Assembly (NCBI GenBank): GCA_949283905.1
Contig: CASDUB010000250.1
Coordinates: 1 to 9,984 of the forward strand
Reading direction: 5' to 3'
DNA length: 9,984 nucleotides
Origin: an uncultured Lachnospiraceae bacterium
Lineage (GTDB): Bacteria > Bacillota > Clostridia > Lachnospirales > Lachnospiraceae
Part shown: one piece after another, positions 1 through 5,902 of the stretch
How positions within the stretch are numbered: position 1 is the first letter of the stretch
Layout of the letters: every line of letters starts with the position of its first letter
The notes under the pieces: generated by a model
What the model saw: only the letters and a program-made list of their open reading frames with translations
Told to the model about the DNA's origin: nothing
Database searches by the model: none
Made by a program: the position numbers and the translations under genes

Positions 1-740
1 CCGTCGACTTCAATGTCAGGATCTATCCAGCTGTCGCCTGTAGCGTAATCAACGGCTATTCCGGGCTGAACATTGTATACAAACACATTGAAGCATACTC
101 CTTCGCCCTGATCTTCAAGCGACAATCCCTGCATCTGAACTCCGGAGGCCACCAGATTATCTCCTTCAAAAACAGGAGTTACTTTATATGCAACATGATT
201 GTCAGTTTCATGAACATAGTCGGCAACCATATTTTCAAATGGGAGCATCCCGTCCGCATTAAAATACCTCGTTCCCGTTATCAGGTTCTTCGGATTTGCA
301 TTTTCTCCTGCCAATTGAAATCCTATTAAATGAGATCTGTTATACAGATAATTTCCTTCCACGATTCCGTTATATTTGACGGTATGCCATCCGGAAGGCC
401 TTACTTCTCCTATGCTCTCCCTGTCCTCTGTCGGCATTATTTCCTGACATACTACGGCAAACGCCTCAGTACAGCGTCCCTTATCGTCAAGCTCTCCGTA
501 ATTCTCAACCGGCTCCGATACAGCCATTTCCGATTCCTGTTCTTCTTCCTCTGAAAACTCAGGAACATTGTCATTTACTTCAACATATACATCGCCCGTA
601 AAAGGAGGTATGACCTCATCTCCGACTACTATCTCATGTGAAAGCGTCTGTGACTCTTTTTGCTCGTTTTCTTCTTTGCAGCCAAGTAAATTCAAAGATA
701 AGACTGCAGCCAATATCAATAAATATAATCTTTTCTTCAT
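1..740 (-). CDS. Lipoprotein DNA/RNA non-specific endonuclease (EndA/NucA-like), 3' end outside window
   Basis: The frame opens at an ATG at 740-738 and runs uninterrupted off the left edge, giving 246 whole codons. Residues 1-21 are a lipoprotein signal: two Lys, a hydrophobic stretch and a lipobox ending LLGC with Cys21. A Glu/Ser/Pro-rich linker (about 22-85) follows, including a run of four Glu near residue 64. The nuclease domain then begins; GW at 117-118, NRSHLIGFQL at 134-143 and NLITGTRYFN at 152-161 match the DRGH-type motif and downstream Asn of the beta-beta-alpha-Me EndA family. His137 is the candidate general base and Asn161 the candidate metal ligand. The family degrades DNA (and RNA) non-specifically; EndA acts at the cell surface during DNA uptake, others are secreted nutritional nucleases. 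Lipidation would tether this one to the outer face of the membrane. The ribosome binding site is weak. It lies 60 nt downstream of the glycosylase gene on the same strand. Family confident, role open. Confidence 0.85.
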   Translation of the reverse strand, partial: MKKRLYLLILAAVLSLNLLGCKEENEQKESQTLSHEIVVGDEVIPPFTGDVYVEVNDNVPEFSEEEEQESEMAVSEPVENYGELDDKGRCTEAFAVVCQEIMPTEDRESIGEVRPSGWHTVKYNGIVEGNYLYNRSHLIGFQLAGENANPKNLITGTRYFNADGMLPFENMVADYVHETDNHVAYKVTPVFEGDNLVASGVQMQGLSLEDQGEGVCFNVFVYNVQPGIAVDYATGDSWIDPDIEVD

Positions 741-800
741 ACTCGATAAATTCCGTTCTTGTACTATATTGCTGTCAGAGTCAAAAGTCCCGACTCATGA

Positions 801-1310
801 TCACTTGGTGATCCTTTTCCATTCATTAAGAAGCCGTTCCATATTATAAACCGCGTTTGCCGGACTTGTCGACGGTAATTTTACAATATCTTTTTTTACT
901 GACGGATAAGTATATTTCATATATAGCTCGTACGCCTTTGCTCCGTTTGCAAATATCTTTCTGATCGGAGCGTGATCCAATATAATTGAAATATCCGTAG
1001 GAATAACATCTGTTATCGAATTGTCGCTCGAACCGTAAATATCACACTCTGCCACGACATCCCAAACAGCGATCCCATGTTTCAGCAGCAGCGTCTTTTT
1101 TTCATCTATAGTCTGCGGTATATCCTCTTTAAACAATCCTGCGATCACTTTCCAGAACCTGTTCTGCGGATGTCCGTAATAAAAATTTTGTTCTCTTGAT
1201 TTAACTGAGGGAAATGTCCCCAGAATCAAAATATCAGACTTTTCATCGTAAACAGGTTCAAATTCATGTTTTACATGCATCAACTTATTTTTATTTTTTG
1301 AATTACTCAT
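801..1310 (-). CDS. DNA-deoxyinosine glycosylase (uracil-DNA glycosylase superfamily, HDG type)
   Basis: A 169-residue protein that resembles the family-6 (hypoxanthine-DNA glycosylase) branch of the UDG superfamily, which removes deaminated adenine from DNA in base excision repair. Visible motifs are LGTFPS at 30-35, YYGHPQNRFW at 44-53, an AVWDVV segment at 81-86 and LPSTSPAN at 145-152, equivalent to the HPS-type motif 2 of the superfamily. Asn50 within HPQNRFW is a candidate catalytic residue. An in-frame ATG seven codons upstream (1331) would be nearly leaderless given the promoter at 1344-1371. The ATG at 1310 has a GGAG 15 nt upstream, so I prefer it; a further ATG at 1280 gives the family's usual N-terminus (MHVKHEFEPVYD) but has no ribosome binding site. 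It could share a transcript with the nuclease gene downstream. Substrate preference (hypoxanthine versus uracil) is inferred from the motifs only. Confidence 0.85.
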   Translation of the reverse strand: MSNSKNKNKLMHVKHEFEPVYDEKSDILILGTFPSVKSREQNFYYGHPQNRFWKVIAGLFKEDIPQTIDEKKTLLLKHGIAVWDVVAECDIYGSSDNSITDVIPTDISIILDHAPIRKIFANGAKAYELYMKYTYPSVKKDIVKLPSTSPANAVYNMERLLNEWKRITK

Positions 1311-1343
1311 AAATGTATTAACTTGCTCCATAAACTAATACTG

Positions 1344-1371
1344 ATTTTAACACGCATCTTATTGTAAACAA
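1344..1371 (-). promoter_or_regulatory. Candidate extended -10 promoter for the DNA glycosylase gene
   Basis: Read on the minus strand there is TTGTTT (1371-1366), a 16-nt spacer and TAAAAT (1349-1344), with TG one base before the -10 (1352-1351), forming an extended -10 element. Transcription would begin near 1337, only a few bases before the upstream ATG at 1331. This supports use of the ATG at 1310. The -35 is poor (three of six), so the call rests on the -10. Confidence 0.45.
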
Positions 1372-1390
1372 ATATAAACAATGATAAACT
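1362..1390 (+). promoter_or_regulatory. Weak candidate promoter for the HD-GYP gene
   Basis: TTGTAA at 1362-1367, a 17-nt spacer and TAAACT at 1385-1390 form a sigma-A-like pair, each four of six to consensus. It overlaps the divergent glycosylase promoter back to back. A TATAAC at 1400-1405 is an alternative -10 without a recognisable -35. The whole 1311-1451 gap is AT-rich and holds nothing else I can name. Confidence 0.25.
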
Positions 1391-1437
1391 ATTACACGGT
1401 ATAACACAAACTTGATTTTTAATAATATGTCAGCATC

Positions 1438-1443
1438 GGGAGG
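1438..1443 (+). promoter_or_regulatory. Ribosome binding site that fixes a GTG start
   Basis: GGGAGG lies 8 nt before GTG at 1452, the best-placed Shine-Dalgarno in the region. It supports the GTG rather than any downstream ATG as the start of the HD-GYP gene. Confidence 0.75.
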
Positions 1444-1451
1444 AAAAACTT

Positions 1452-2699
1452 GTGGAATTGGATGTATTAGGTCTGTTGGCTGCATGCTCCTATACACTGG
1501 ACTGTGTAGAAGCAGAATTAGTACATGTTTCGGATAATCATTCTAAACGCATTACGTATATGAGTATCTGTACAGCCGAACAACTGGGAATACACGGAGC
1601 AGATCTTCAGGATATGGCCGTCTGCTCTTTACTGCACGACAATGCGCTGAACCACTATATTAAGGCAAAATTAAATAAAAATATTTCCTACACTGTTTCG
1701 ACAAGGCTTTTTCCGAATGTCTACACTCATTGCGTAATAGGCGAGAAAAATGTACAAAACCTCCCGTTTAATTCAGATATACGAAATGTAATAATGTACC
1801 ATCACGAAAACACTGACGGAAGCGGTCCTTTCGGGAAAAAGGGAGACGAGATTCCTCTATTCTCAAGAATCATTCATCTGTGCGATCTGACCGATAAATT
1901 AAGCCAGACTCATACGGATAAACATGAAGCTTATGTTTCCGTTTGTTCTTACCTGAAGAAAACATCCGGCTCTATCGTAGACGAAGAATGCGTCACAGCT
2001 TTTCTGAAAGCTTTTGACGAAGAACATTTTTCCTTGCTGTGGGATCCCGACCTTGATAATTTACTCTGGATAAAAGTTCCGCGGATAAAGCAGAATCTCA
2101 GCTTCGAGCAGATAAAATCTCTGGCGGATTTTTACGCCCGGATAATAGATTATAAATCTCCATGTACAAGCACTCATTCGATCGGAGTTGCAAAAAACGC
2201 CGAAAGATTATCTTTGTTTATGGGATTTGACAAAGCCGTATCGGAGAAAATGTATCTCGCAGGCGCGCTTCACGATATCGGAAAAGTTGTAGTAAACAAT
2301 AAGATACTGGAAAAGCCCGGTCGCCTTACCGAAGATGAATTCTCGGTAATGAAGCATCACGCCGAATTCACATATTATATGTTATCACCGATCAAGGATT
2401 TCAAAGAGATACGCAACTGGGCTGCTTTTCATCACGAAAGACTTGACGGAAGCGGTTATCCGTTCGGTTTATCCGCAGATAAGTTAAACACCCAGGAACG
2501 AATAATGGCATGCGCCGACATTTATCAGGCATTAACCGAAGACAGACCATACAGACACAGCATTCCGCACAACGAAGCATGCGATGTTTTAAAAGAAATG
2601 GCTGACAATGGCTGGCTTGATCCTGTCATTGTCAAAAATGTCGACCTGTGCTTCAATTCTTCAAATAGTCATCAAAGTCAAAACGCTTTTTGCCGCTGA
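1452..2699 (+). CDS. Tandem HD / HD-GYP domain protein (probable cyclic-di-GMP-type phosphodiesterase)
   Basis: A 415-residue protein made of two HD-type domains, with no signal peptide, membrane segment, receiver or GGDEF domain. The C-terminal domain (about 225-400) is a canonical HD-GYP: HS at 242-243, HDIGK at 274-278, HH at 302-303, HHERLDGSGYP at 327-337 and Asp355. The N-terminal domain (about 15-160) keeps His30, the HD pair 62-63, HHE at 117-119 and Asp145, but reads DGSGP-F where DGxGYP is expected and HDNAL instead of HDIGK. HD-GYP domains hydrolyse cyclic-di-GMP (some cGAMP) using two or three metal ions. Here the second domain should be catalytic and the first could be catalytic or regulatory. 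It starts at GTG and is followed after 27 nt by the EFR1 gene on the same strand with no terminator between them, so the two are probably co-transcribed. Activity and nucleotide specificity are inferred. Confidence 0.9.
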   Translation: MELDVLGLLAACSYTLDCVEAELVHVSDNHSKRITYMSICTAEQLGIHGADLQDMAVCSLLHDNALNHYIKAKLNKNISYTVSTRLFPNVYTHCVIGEKNVQNLPFNSDIRNVIMYHHENTDGSGPFGKKGDEIPLFSRIIHLCDLTDKLSQTHTDKHEAYVSVCSYLKKTSGSIVDEECVTAFLKAFDEEHFSLLWDPDLDNLLWIKVPRIKQNLSFEQIKSLADFYARIIDYKSPCTSTHSIGVAKNAERLSLFMGFDKAVSEKMYLAGALHDIGKVVVNNKILEKPGRLTEDEFSVMKHHAEFTYYMLSPIKDFKEIRNWAAFHHERLDGSGYPFGLSADKLNTQERIMACADIYQALTEDRPYRHSIPHNEACDVLKEMADNGWLDPVIVKNVDLCFNSSNSHQSQNAFCR

Positions 2700-2726
2700 C
2701 AAATTTGATATAAAGGATTTGATCAT

Positions 2727-3551
2727 ATGAAAATAACAGATATTAAAACTATTTTTTTCAGCCCTACAGGAGGTACCGAAAAAGCAGCTCGTGCTCTCTC
2801 AGAAAAACTGTCAGAAGACCTTTCTGTTCCTATTGAGTACACAGACATAACGCCTATATCAAACAGACAGAGTGTGTATTCTTTTTCGGAAAATACGCTG
2901 GTTATTCTTGCTTCGCCCGTATATGCCGGAAGGATGCCTAACAAACTTCTGCCCGATCTGCAAAATTGTATAAAAGGCAGCGGGAACACTCCGATCATAA
3001 CTGTTTCTGTCTACGGAAACAGAAATTATGACGAAGCTTTGAGAGAAATGCTTCTCCTTTCCGAAAACAACGGTTTTATTCCTATGGGAGCCTCTGCAGT
3101 CGTAAGTCAGCACGCTTTTTCAGACACACTTGCCAAAGGACGCCCCGATGATTCTGATATACAAAAAATATATGAATTTTCAGACAGGATAGCCGAAAAA
3201 ATAATCAACTCCGACGCTCCCACAGCGATCGAATTTGATCGCGATACGCCGGTAAAGCCTTACTATACTCCACTAAAGACTGATCTCACTCCGGCGCGCT
3301 TCTTAAAAGCAAAACCGCTTACAGACATAAATACATGTACAAAATGCGGCATCTGCGTCGAAAAATGTCCGATGGGAAGTATTGATGCATCAGATGTTAC
3401 CGTTATTTCAGGCGTATGCATCAAATGTCAGGCATGCGTAAAATTATGTCCGACACACTCAAAATACTTTACCGACGAGGATTTTCTTTCACATGTAAAG
3501 ATGCTCGAAAGCAATTACACTGACAGAAAAGAACCTGTATTTTTTATTTAA
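2727..3551 (+). CDS. EFR1-type flavodoxin-ferredoxin fusion protein
   Basis: A 274-residue cytosolic electron-transfer protein. Residues 1 to about 165 form a flavodoxin-like FMN domain: the phosphate loop SPTGGT at 12-17, SPVYAGRMP at 63-71 and a VYGNRNYDEAL segment at 95-105. Residues 200-245 form a bacterial ferredoxin with two complete CxxCxxCxxxCP motifs: Cys204, 207, 210, 214 and Cys231, 234, 237, 241, so two [4Fe-4S] clusters are expected. This layout matches the EFR1 ferrodoxin family common in anaerobic Firmicutes. Its physiological partners are mostly unknown; single-electron carriage between an iron-sulfur donor and a flavin acceptor is the reasonable reading. AAAGGA lies 9 nt before the ATG. 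The gene sits 27 nt behind the HD-GYP gene and ends just before a strong terminator. The link between the two proteins is unexplained. Confidence 0.92.
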   Translation: MKITDIKTIFFSPTGGTEKAARALSEKLSEDLSVPIEYTDITPISNRQSVYSFSENTLVILASPVYAGRMPNKLLPDLQNCIKGSGNTPIITVSVYGNRNYDEALREMLLLSENNGFIPMGASAVVSQHAFSDTLAKGRPDDSDIQKIYEFSDRIAEKIINSDAPTAIEFDRDTPVKPYYTPLKTDLTPARFLKAKPLTDINTCTKCGICVEKCPMGSIDASDVTVISGVCIKCQACVKLCPTHSKYFTDEDFLSHVKMLESNYTDRKEPVFFI

Positions 3552-3570
3552 ATAAAGATTTACAAAAAGA

Positions 3571-3631
3571 GGCAGCTCTGCGATAACGATTTTAACTGTT
3601 CAAAATCGTTGCCGCATCGCTGCCGTTTTTT
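3571..3631. terminator. Nested-hairpin, probably bidirectional rho-independent terminator
   Basis: The core is a perfect 9-bp stem, AACGATTTT (3585-3593) with AAAATCGTT (3602-3610), around an 8-nt loop. Outside it GCGAT (3580-3584) pairs with ATCGC (3616-3620) and GGCA (3571-3574) with TGCC (3621-3624). On the plus strand T6 follows (3626-3631). On the minus strand the structure is followed by TCTTTTT (3570-3564). It sits between the converging EFR1 and PhlG-like genes and can serve both. Confidence 0.8.
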
Positions 3632-4473
3632 CAATGATTATCTTCCCAGAATTTCTTTACAAGATATGCTGCCTGTGTGTTCTCTAACGCCGCATGATAG
3701 CATTGACATCTCACATCCTGCGGATTTATTCTTTCATCTTCCGGAATTGCTCTTACTGCTTTTCCGTTTTCCCATTTCATTCCGAGCCAGAAGCAGGTGA
3801 ATACCTCTCTTCCGTTAATCTCAGGAACATCACGCCACCAGTTTGCCTGTATAGCCCATCTCGGATGTTCGAAAAGATGATGCAGCGGCCATGAAGTTCC
3901 TCCGCCGCCTTCAAATGCTATGAAATCAGGATCTTTGACTTCATAATCCGGATCTCCTGAAAAAGCTTTTACATCGTATCCCGAAAGGAATTTTATAAGT
4001 TCCATTCCCGCTCCGACATCTTCAATCGCGGCATTTACGTAATGTTTTACGTGATAACCCGGACACCAGCATTTATAAAACAGATTGTGTTCCGGATTAA
4101 AATTCTTATTGAAAAACTCATACATTTCATCGTTAATGTCAGGAATAAGGGTTCTTGACATTGCGTAGCCTATGCCGTCGCTGAAAACACAGAATCCCTG
4201 TTTCACGTCGTTGATGGCTTCTGAGTTCATTACAGAAAGATAATTTTCAGGTCTTAAAGCGTCCTTCTCGTCAAGGGGACAGTCCTTTTCAGCTGCCGCC
4301 AGGCTTTCATGAGAAGGCATTTTCATCGGTCTGATAAAATATTTTAAATACTCAGAATTTTCTTCTTCTTTTTCAAGTTCAAAAGTAAGCGTTTGGATCT
4401 CTTTATCCCAGTCTTTTACATCTTCAAAAAAGATCCCGCTTGTTTTTACTTCAAATATCGGTCTGTTGCTCAT
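3631..4473 (-). CDS. PhlG-family (DAPG hydrolase / phloretin hydrolase-like) C-C hydrolase, paralogue 2
   Basis: A 280-residue protein recognisable as the family of 2,4-diacetylphloroglucinol hydrolase (PhlG) and phloretin hydrolase. These are zinc-dependent enzymes that hydrolyse the C-C bond between a polyhydroxylated ring and an acyl group. Conserved blocks are WCPGYHVKHY at 136-145, EDVGAGMELIKF at 151-162, SWPLHHLF at 194-201, RAIPEDE at 241-247 and CYHAALE at 258-264. Candidate metal or catalytic residues are His141, His144, Glu151 or Glu158, His198 and His260. The ATG at 4473 has AGGAG 7 nt upstream; the in-frame ATG nine codons earlier (4500) has no such site and would precede the family's normal N-terminus. 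It is last in the minus-strand cluster, 43 nt after the SnoaL-like gene, and ends on the terminator. It resembles the other copy at 4872-5759 (21 of 31 residues identical across the central block) but differs around the predicted pocket. Family confident; substrate unknown. Confidence 0.82.
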   Translation of the reverse strand: MSNRPIFEVKTSGIFFEDVKDWDKEIQTLTFELEKEEENSEYLKYFIRPMKMPSHESLAAAEKDCPLDEKDALRPENYLSVMNSEAINDVKQGFCVFSDGIGYAMSRTLIPDINDEMYEFFNKNFNPEHNLFYKCWCPGYHVKHYVNAAIEDVGAGMELIKFLSGYDVKAFSGDPDYEVKDPDFIAFEGGGGTSWPLHHLFEHPRWAIQANWWRDVPEINGREVFTCFWLGMKWENGKAVRAIPEDERINPQDVRCQCYHAALENTQAAYLVKKFWEDNH

Positions 4474-4480
4474 ACTGCTA

Positions 4481-4486
4481 CTCCTG
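4481..4486 (-). promoter_or_regulatory. Ribosome binding site deciding the start of PhlG-like paralogue 2
   Basis: CAGGAG on the minus strand, 7 nt before the ATG at 4473. No comparable site lies before the longer in-frame ATG at 4500. Confidence 0.7.
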
Positions 4487-4516
4487 TTTTTAAACCACAA
4501 TCACCGAAAAATCAAA

Positions 4517-4882
4517 TTAAAACTGTCCGTTAGGACATTTGCATTCCATCTGATCGATTCTCATCGTGCAGTCCCAATGTTCGGCAAGTTTTCCGTCACG
4601 GAGACGATAAAGATCAAACACCTTTGCAACAACTCCGCTTTCAAAAGTACATTTAAAGAAAACACATACGAGATCGTCTTCAGCGATCATTTTGCTGATC
4701 TCAACATGCGGCTTCATTGATACAAAACCTCTGAAAAACTCAAGAAATCCTTCTTTTCCGTCTGCAACTTCCGGCGAATGCTGTTTATAGTCATCCCACA
4801 TATAGTCATCTATGATCGAAAGATCCCAGTTATTGAACGCCTTCTCATAAAACTCGGCAATTATCTCTTTATTACTTTTCAT
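4517..4882 (-). CDS. SnoaL-like / NTF2-fold small protein
   Basis: A 121-residue cytosolic protein with the SnoaL-like (NTF2 superfamily) signature: an N-terminal helical EFYEKAFNNWD segment (10-20), QHSPEVADGKEGF at 34-46 and the closing strand DLYRLRDGKLAEHWD at 90-104. Family members include aldol-condensing polyketide cyclases, isomerases, dehydratases and non-catalytic proteins. His35, Asp90, His102 and Asp104 are the polar residues likely to line the cone-shaped pocket. The C-terminus has two Cys (114 and 116) after the fold ends. GAGAGGA lies 7 nt before the ATG. The start overlaps the end of the upstream PhlG-like gene by 11 nt, implying translational coupling, and the second PhlG-like gene follows 43 nt later. 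Its position between two C-C hydrolases suggests action on the same aromatic or diketone substrate (for example ring closure, tautomerisation or binding). That is inference. Confidence 0.8.
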   Translation of the reverse strand: MKSNKEIIAEFYEKAFNNWDLSIIDDYMWDDYKQHSPEVADGKEGFLEFFRGFVSMKPHVEISKMIAEDDLVCVFFKCTFESGVVAKVFDLYRLRDGKLAEHWDCTMRIDQMECKCPNGQF

Positions 4883-5759
4883 CGAAATATCCTCTCTTTA
4901 TATCTTCACACACTGCTTTAACAAGGGACGGTACCTGCGAAAACTCAAGACACGCATGATACATCTGCGCACGGACAGTCTCCATAGAAATCACCTTATC
5001 TTCGGGAATTGCCCTTACTACTTTTCCATTCTGAAGTTTAAGTCCGTGCCAAAACGCAACATATGAAATACGTCCTTTGCCGTTAGGATGGCGTCTGTGC
5101 GCCATTGCTTCCAGTGCGTAACGCTCATTGTTATTAAATAAATTGTGGAGCGGCCATGATATTCCGCTCAATGTATGAAATGAAATAGTATCTTTATCTT
5201 TAAGCTGATACGGTTCTCCGGCAAATTCATCTGCTCCTCCGAAACACATGAATTTAATAAGCTCCATTCCGAGACCCACATCTTCCGCGCATCCTTCAAT
5301 ATAATGTCTTATATGAAATCCCGGACACCAGCTCTTATAAAAAATATCATTTTCAGGCTGATAAACTTTATTGTATTCAATAAACATTTCATCAGTTATA
5401 TCCGGCATTTCAATTCTTGAAACAGAAAAGCCTATACCGTTGTCGAGTATACAGCCTCCCGTAGGAATTTCATTTCCTCGCGGAGAATCGATACATTTTA
5501 GATACTCATCCGGCATAAATCTGAATTCTTCCGGCATAAAATTCCCCTGCTCCGCCGCAATAATGCTCTCTTTGGCAGGCATTTTTAAGCCCCTGTAATA
5601 ATATTTTGCAAATTTCGATTTGTTTTCTTCTTCTGTCAGTTCCGTTGTAAGATTTTCAATCTCGGCTTTCCAGTCAGAAACAGTGTTCATTGAAATTCCG
5701 CTGTCTTTAATTCTGAAATCAGATACAGCATCTGCGTTTGACGCAACCATGTCCTTCAT
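4872..5759 (-). CDS. PhlG-family (DAPG hydrolase / phloretin hydrolase-like) C-C hydrolase, paralogue 1
   Basis: A 295-residue member of the same family as the gene at 3631-4473. Blocks are WCPGFHIRHY at 144-153, EDVGLGMELIKF at 159-170, SWPLHNLF at 201-208, RAIPEDK at 249-255 and MYHACLE at 266-272. Candidate zinc or catalytic residues are His149, His152, Glu159 or Glu166, His205 and His268. The open frame extends upstream to 5852, but the added residues look random. The ATG at 5759 has AAAGGA 8 nt upstream and gives a length matching the paralogue, so I chose it. Compared with paralogue 2 it has FWHGLK (236-241) in place of FWLGMK, and a HRRHPNGKGR loop (221-230) in place of WWRDVPEINGR, so the two probably accept different acyl or aryl groups. 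The gap before it (143 nt after butyrate kinase) holds several inverted repeats, and its end overlaps the SnoaL-like gene. Substrate not determinable. Confidence 0.82.
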   Translation of the reverse strand: MKDMVASNADAVSDFRIKDSGISMNTVSDWKAEIENLTTELTEEENKSKFAKYYYRGLKMPAKESIIAAEQGNFMPEEFRFMPDEYLKCIDSPRGNEIPTGGCILDNGIGFSVSRIEMPDITDEMFIEYNKVYQPENDIFYKSWCPGFHIRHYIEGCAEDVGLGMELIKFMCFGGADEFAGEPYQLKDKDTISFHTLSGISWPLHNLFNNNERYALEAMAHRRHPNGKGRISYVAFWHGLKLQNGKVVRAIPEDKVISMETVRAQMYHACLEFSQVPSLVKAVCEDIKRGYFDEK

Positions 5760-5767
5760 ATCGTTAT

Positions 5768-5773
5768 TCCTTT
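5768..5773 (-). promoter_or_regulatory. Ribosome binding site deciding the start of PhlG-like paralogue 1
   Basis: AAAGGA on the minus strand, 8 nt before the ATG at 5759. The in-frame ATGs further upstream lack a comparable site. Confidence 0.7.
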
Positions 5774-5827
5774 CCATACCTGCGGATTGCTTCATGCTGC
5801 ACACTAACGCAATCCTACACAATATTC

Positions 5828-5859
5828 GCATATCGCGGGATAAATATCCCACGATATGC
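5828..5859. promoter_or_regulatory. 32-bp near-perfect inverted repeat (candidate operator or mRNA hairpin)
   Basis: Arms GCATATCG (5828-5835) and CGATATGC (5852-5859) enclose GGGATA (5837-5842) and TATCCC (5845-5850) around a 2-nt centre. One C/A mismatch breaks each half. The right arm also forms GATATG-CT-CATATC (5853-5866), and ATATCA (5862-5867) pairs with TGATAT (5874-5879), so three GATAT-type dyads lie in about 50 nt between butyrate kinase and PhlG-like paralogue 1. No T-run follows on the minus strand, so it is not a classical terminator. An operator for a dimeric regulator, or a transcript-processing hairpin, fits better. Confidence 0.5.
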
Positions 5860-5902
5860 TCATATCATGATGTTGATATCAAAAACTGTTTTGACCTCAT
5901 CA

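Noticed and set aside
330..849. Two plus-strand open frames across the EndA-like region
   Set aside because: They oppose the lipoprotein nuclease frame, which has a signal peptide and family motifs; the plus-strand products resemble nothing.
5760..5852. Longer N-terminus for PhlG-like paralogue 1
   Set aside because: The extra 31 residues show no family similarity, run through the inverted repeat, and lack a ribosome binding site, whereas ATG 5759 has one at ideal spacing.
5828..5859. Rho-independent terminator after buk
   Set aside because: The stem is good but no T-run follows on the minus strand, and the sequence downstream is mixed.
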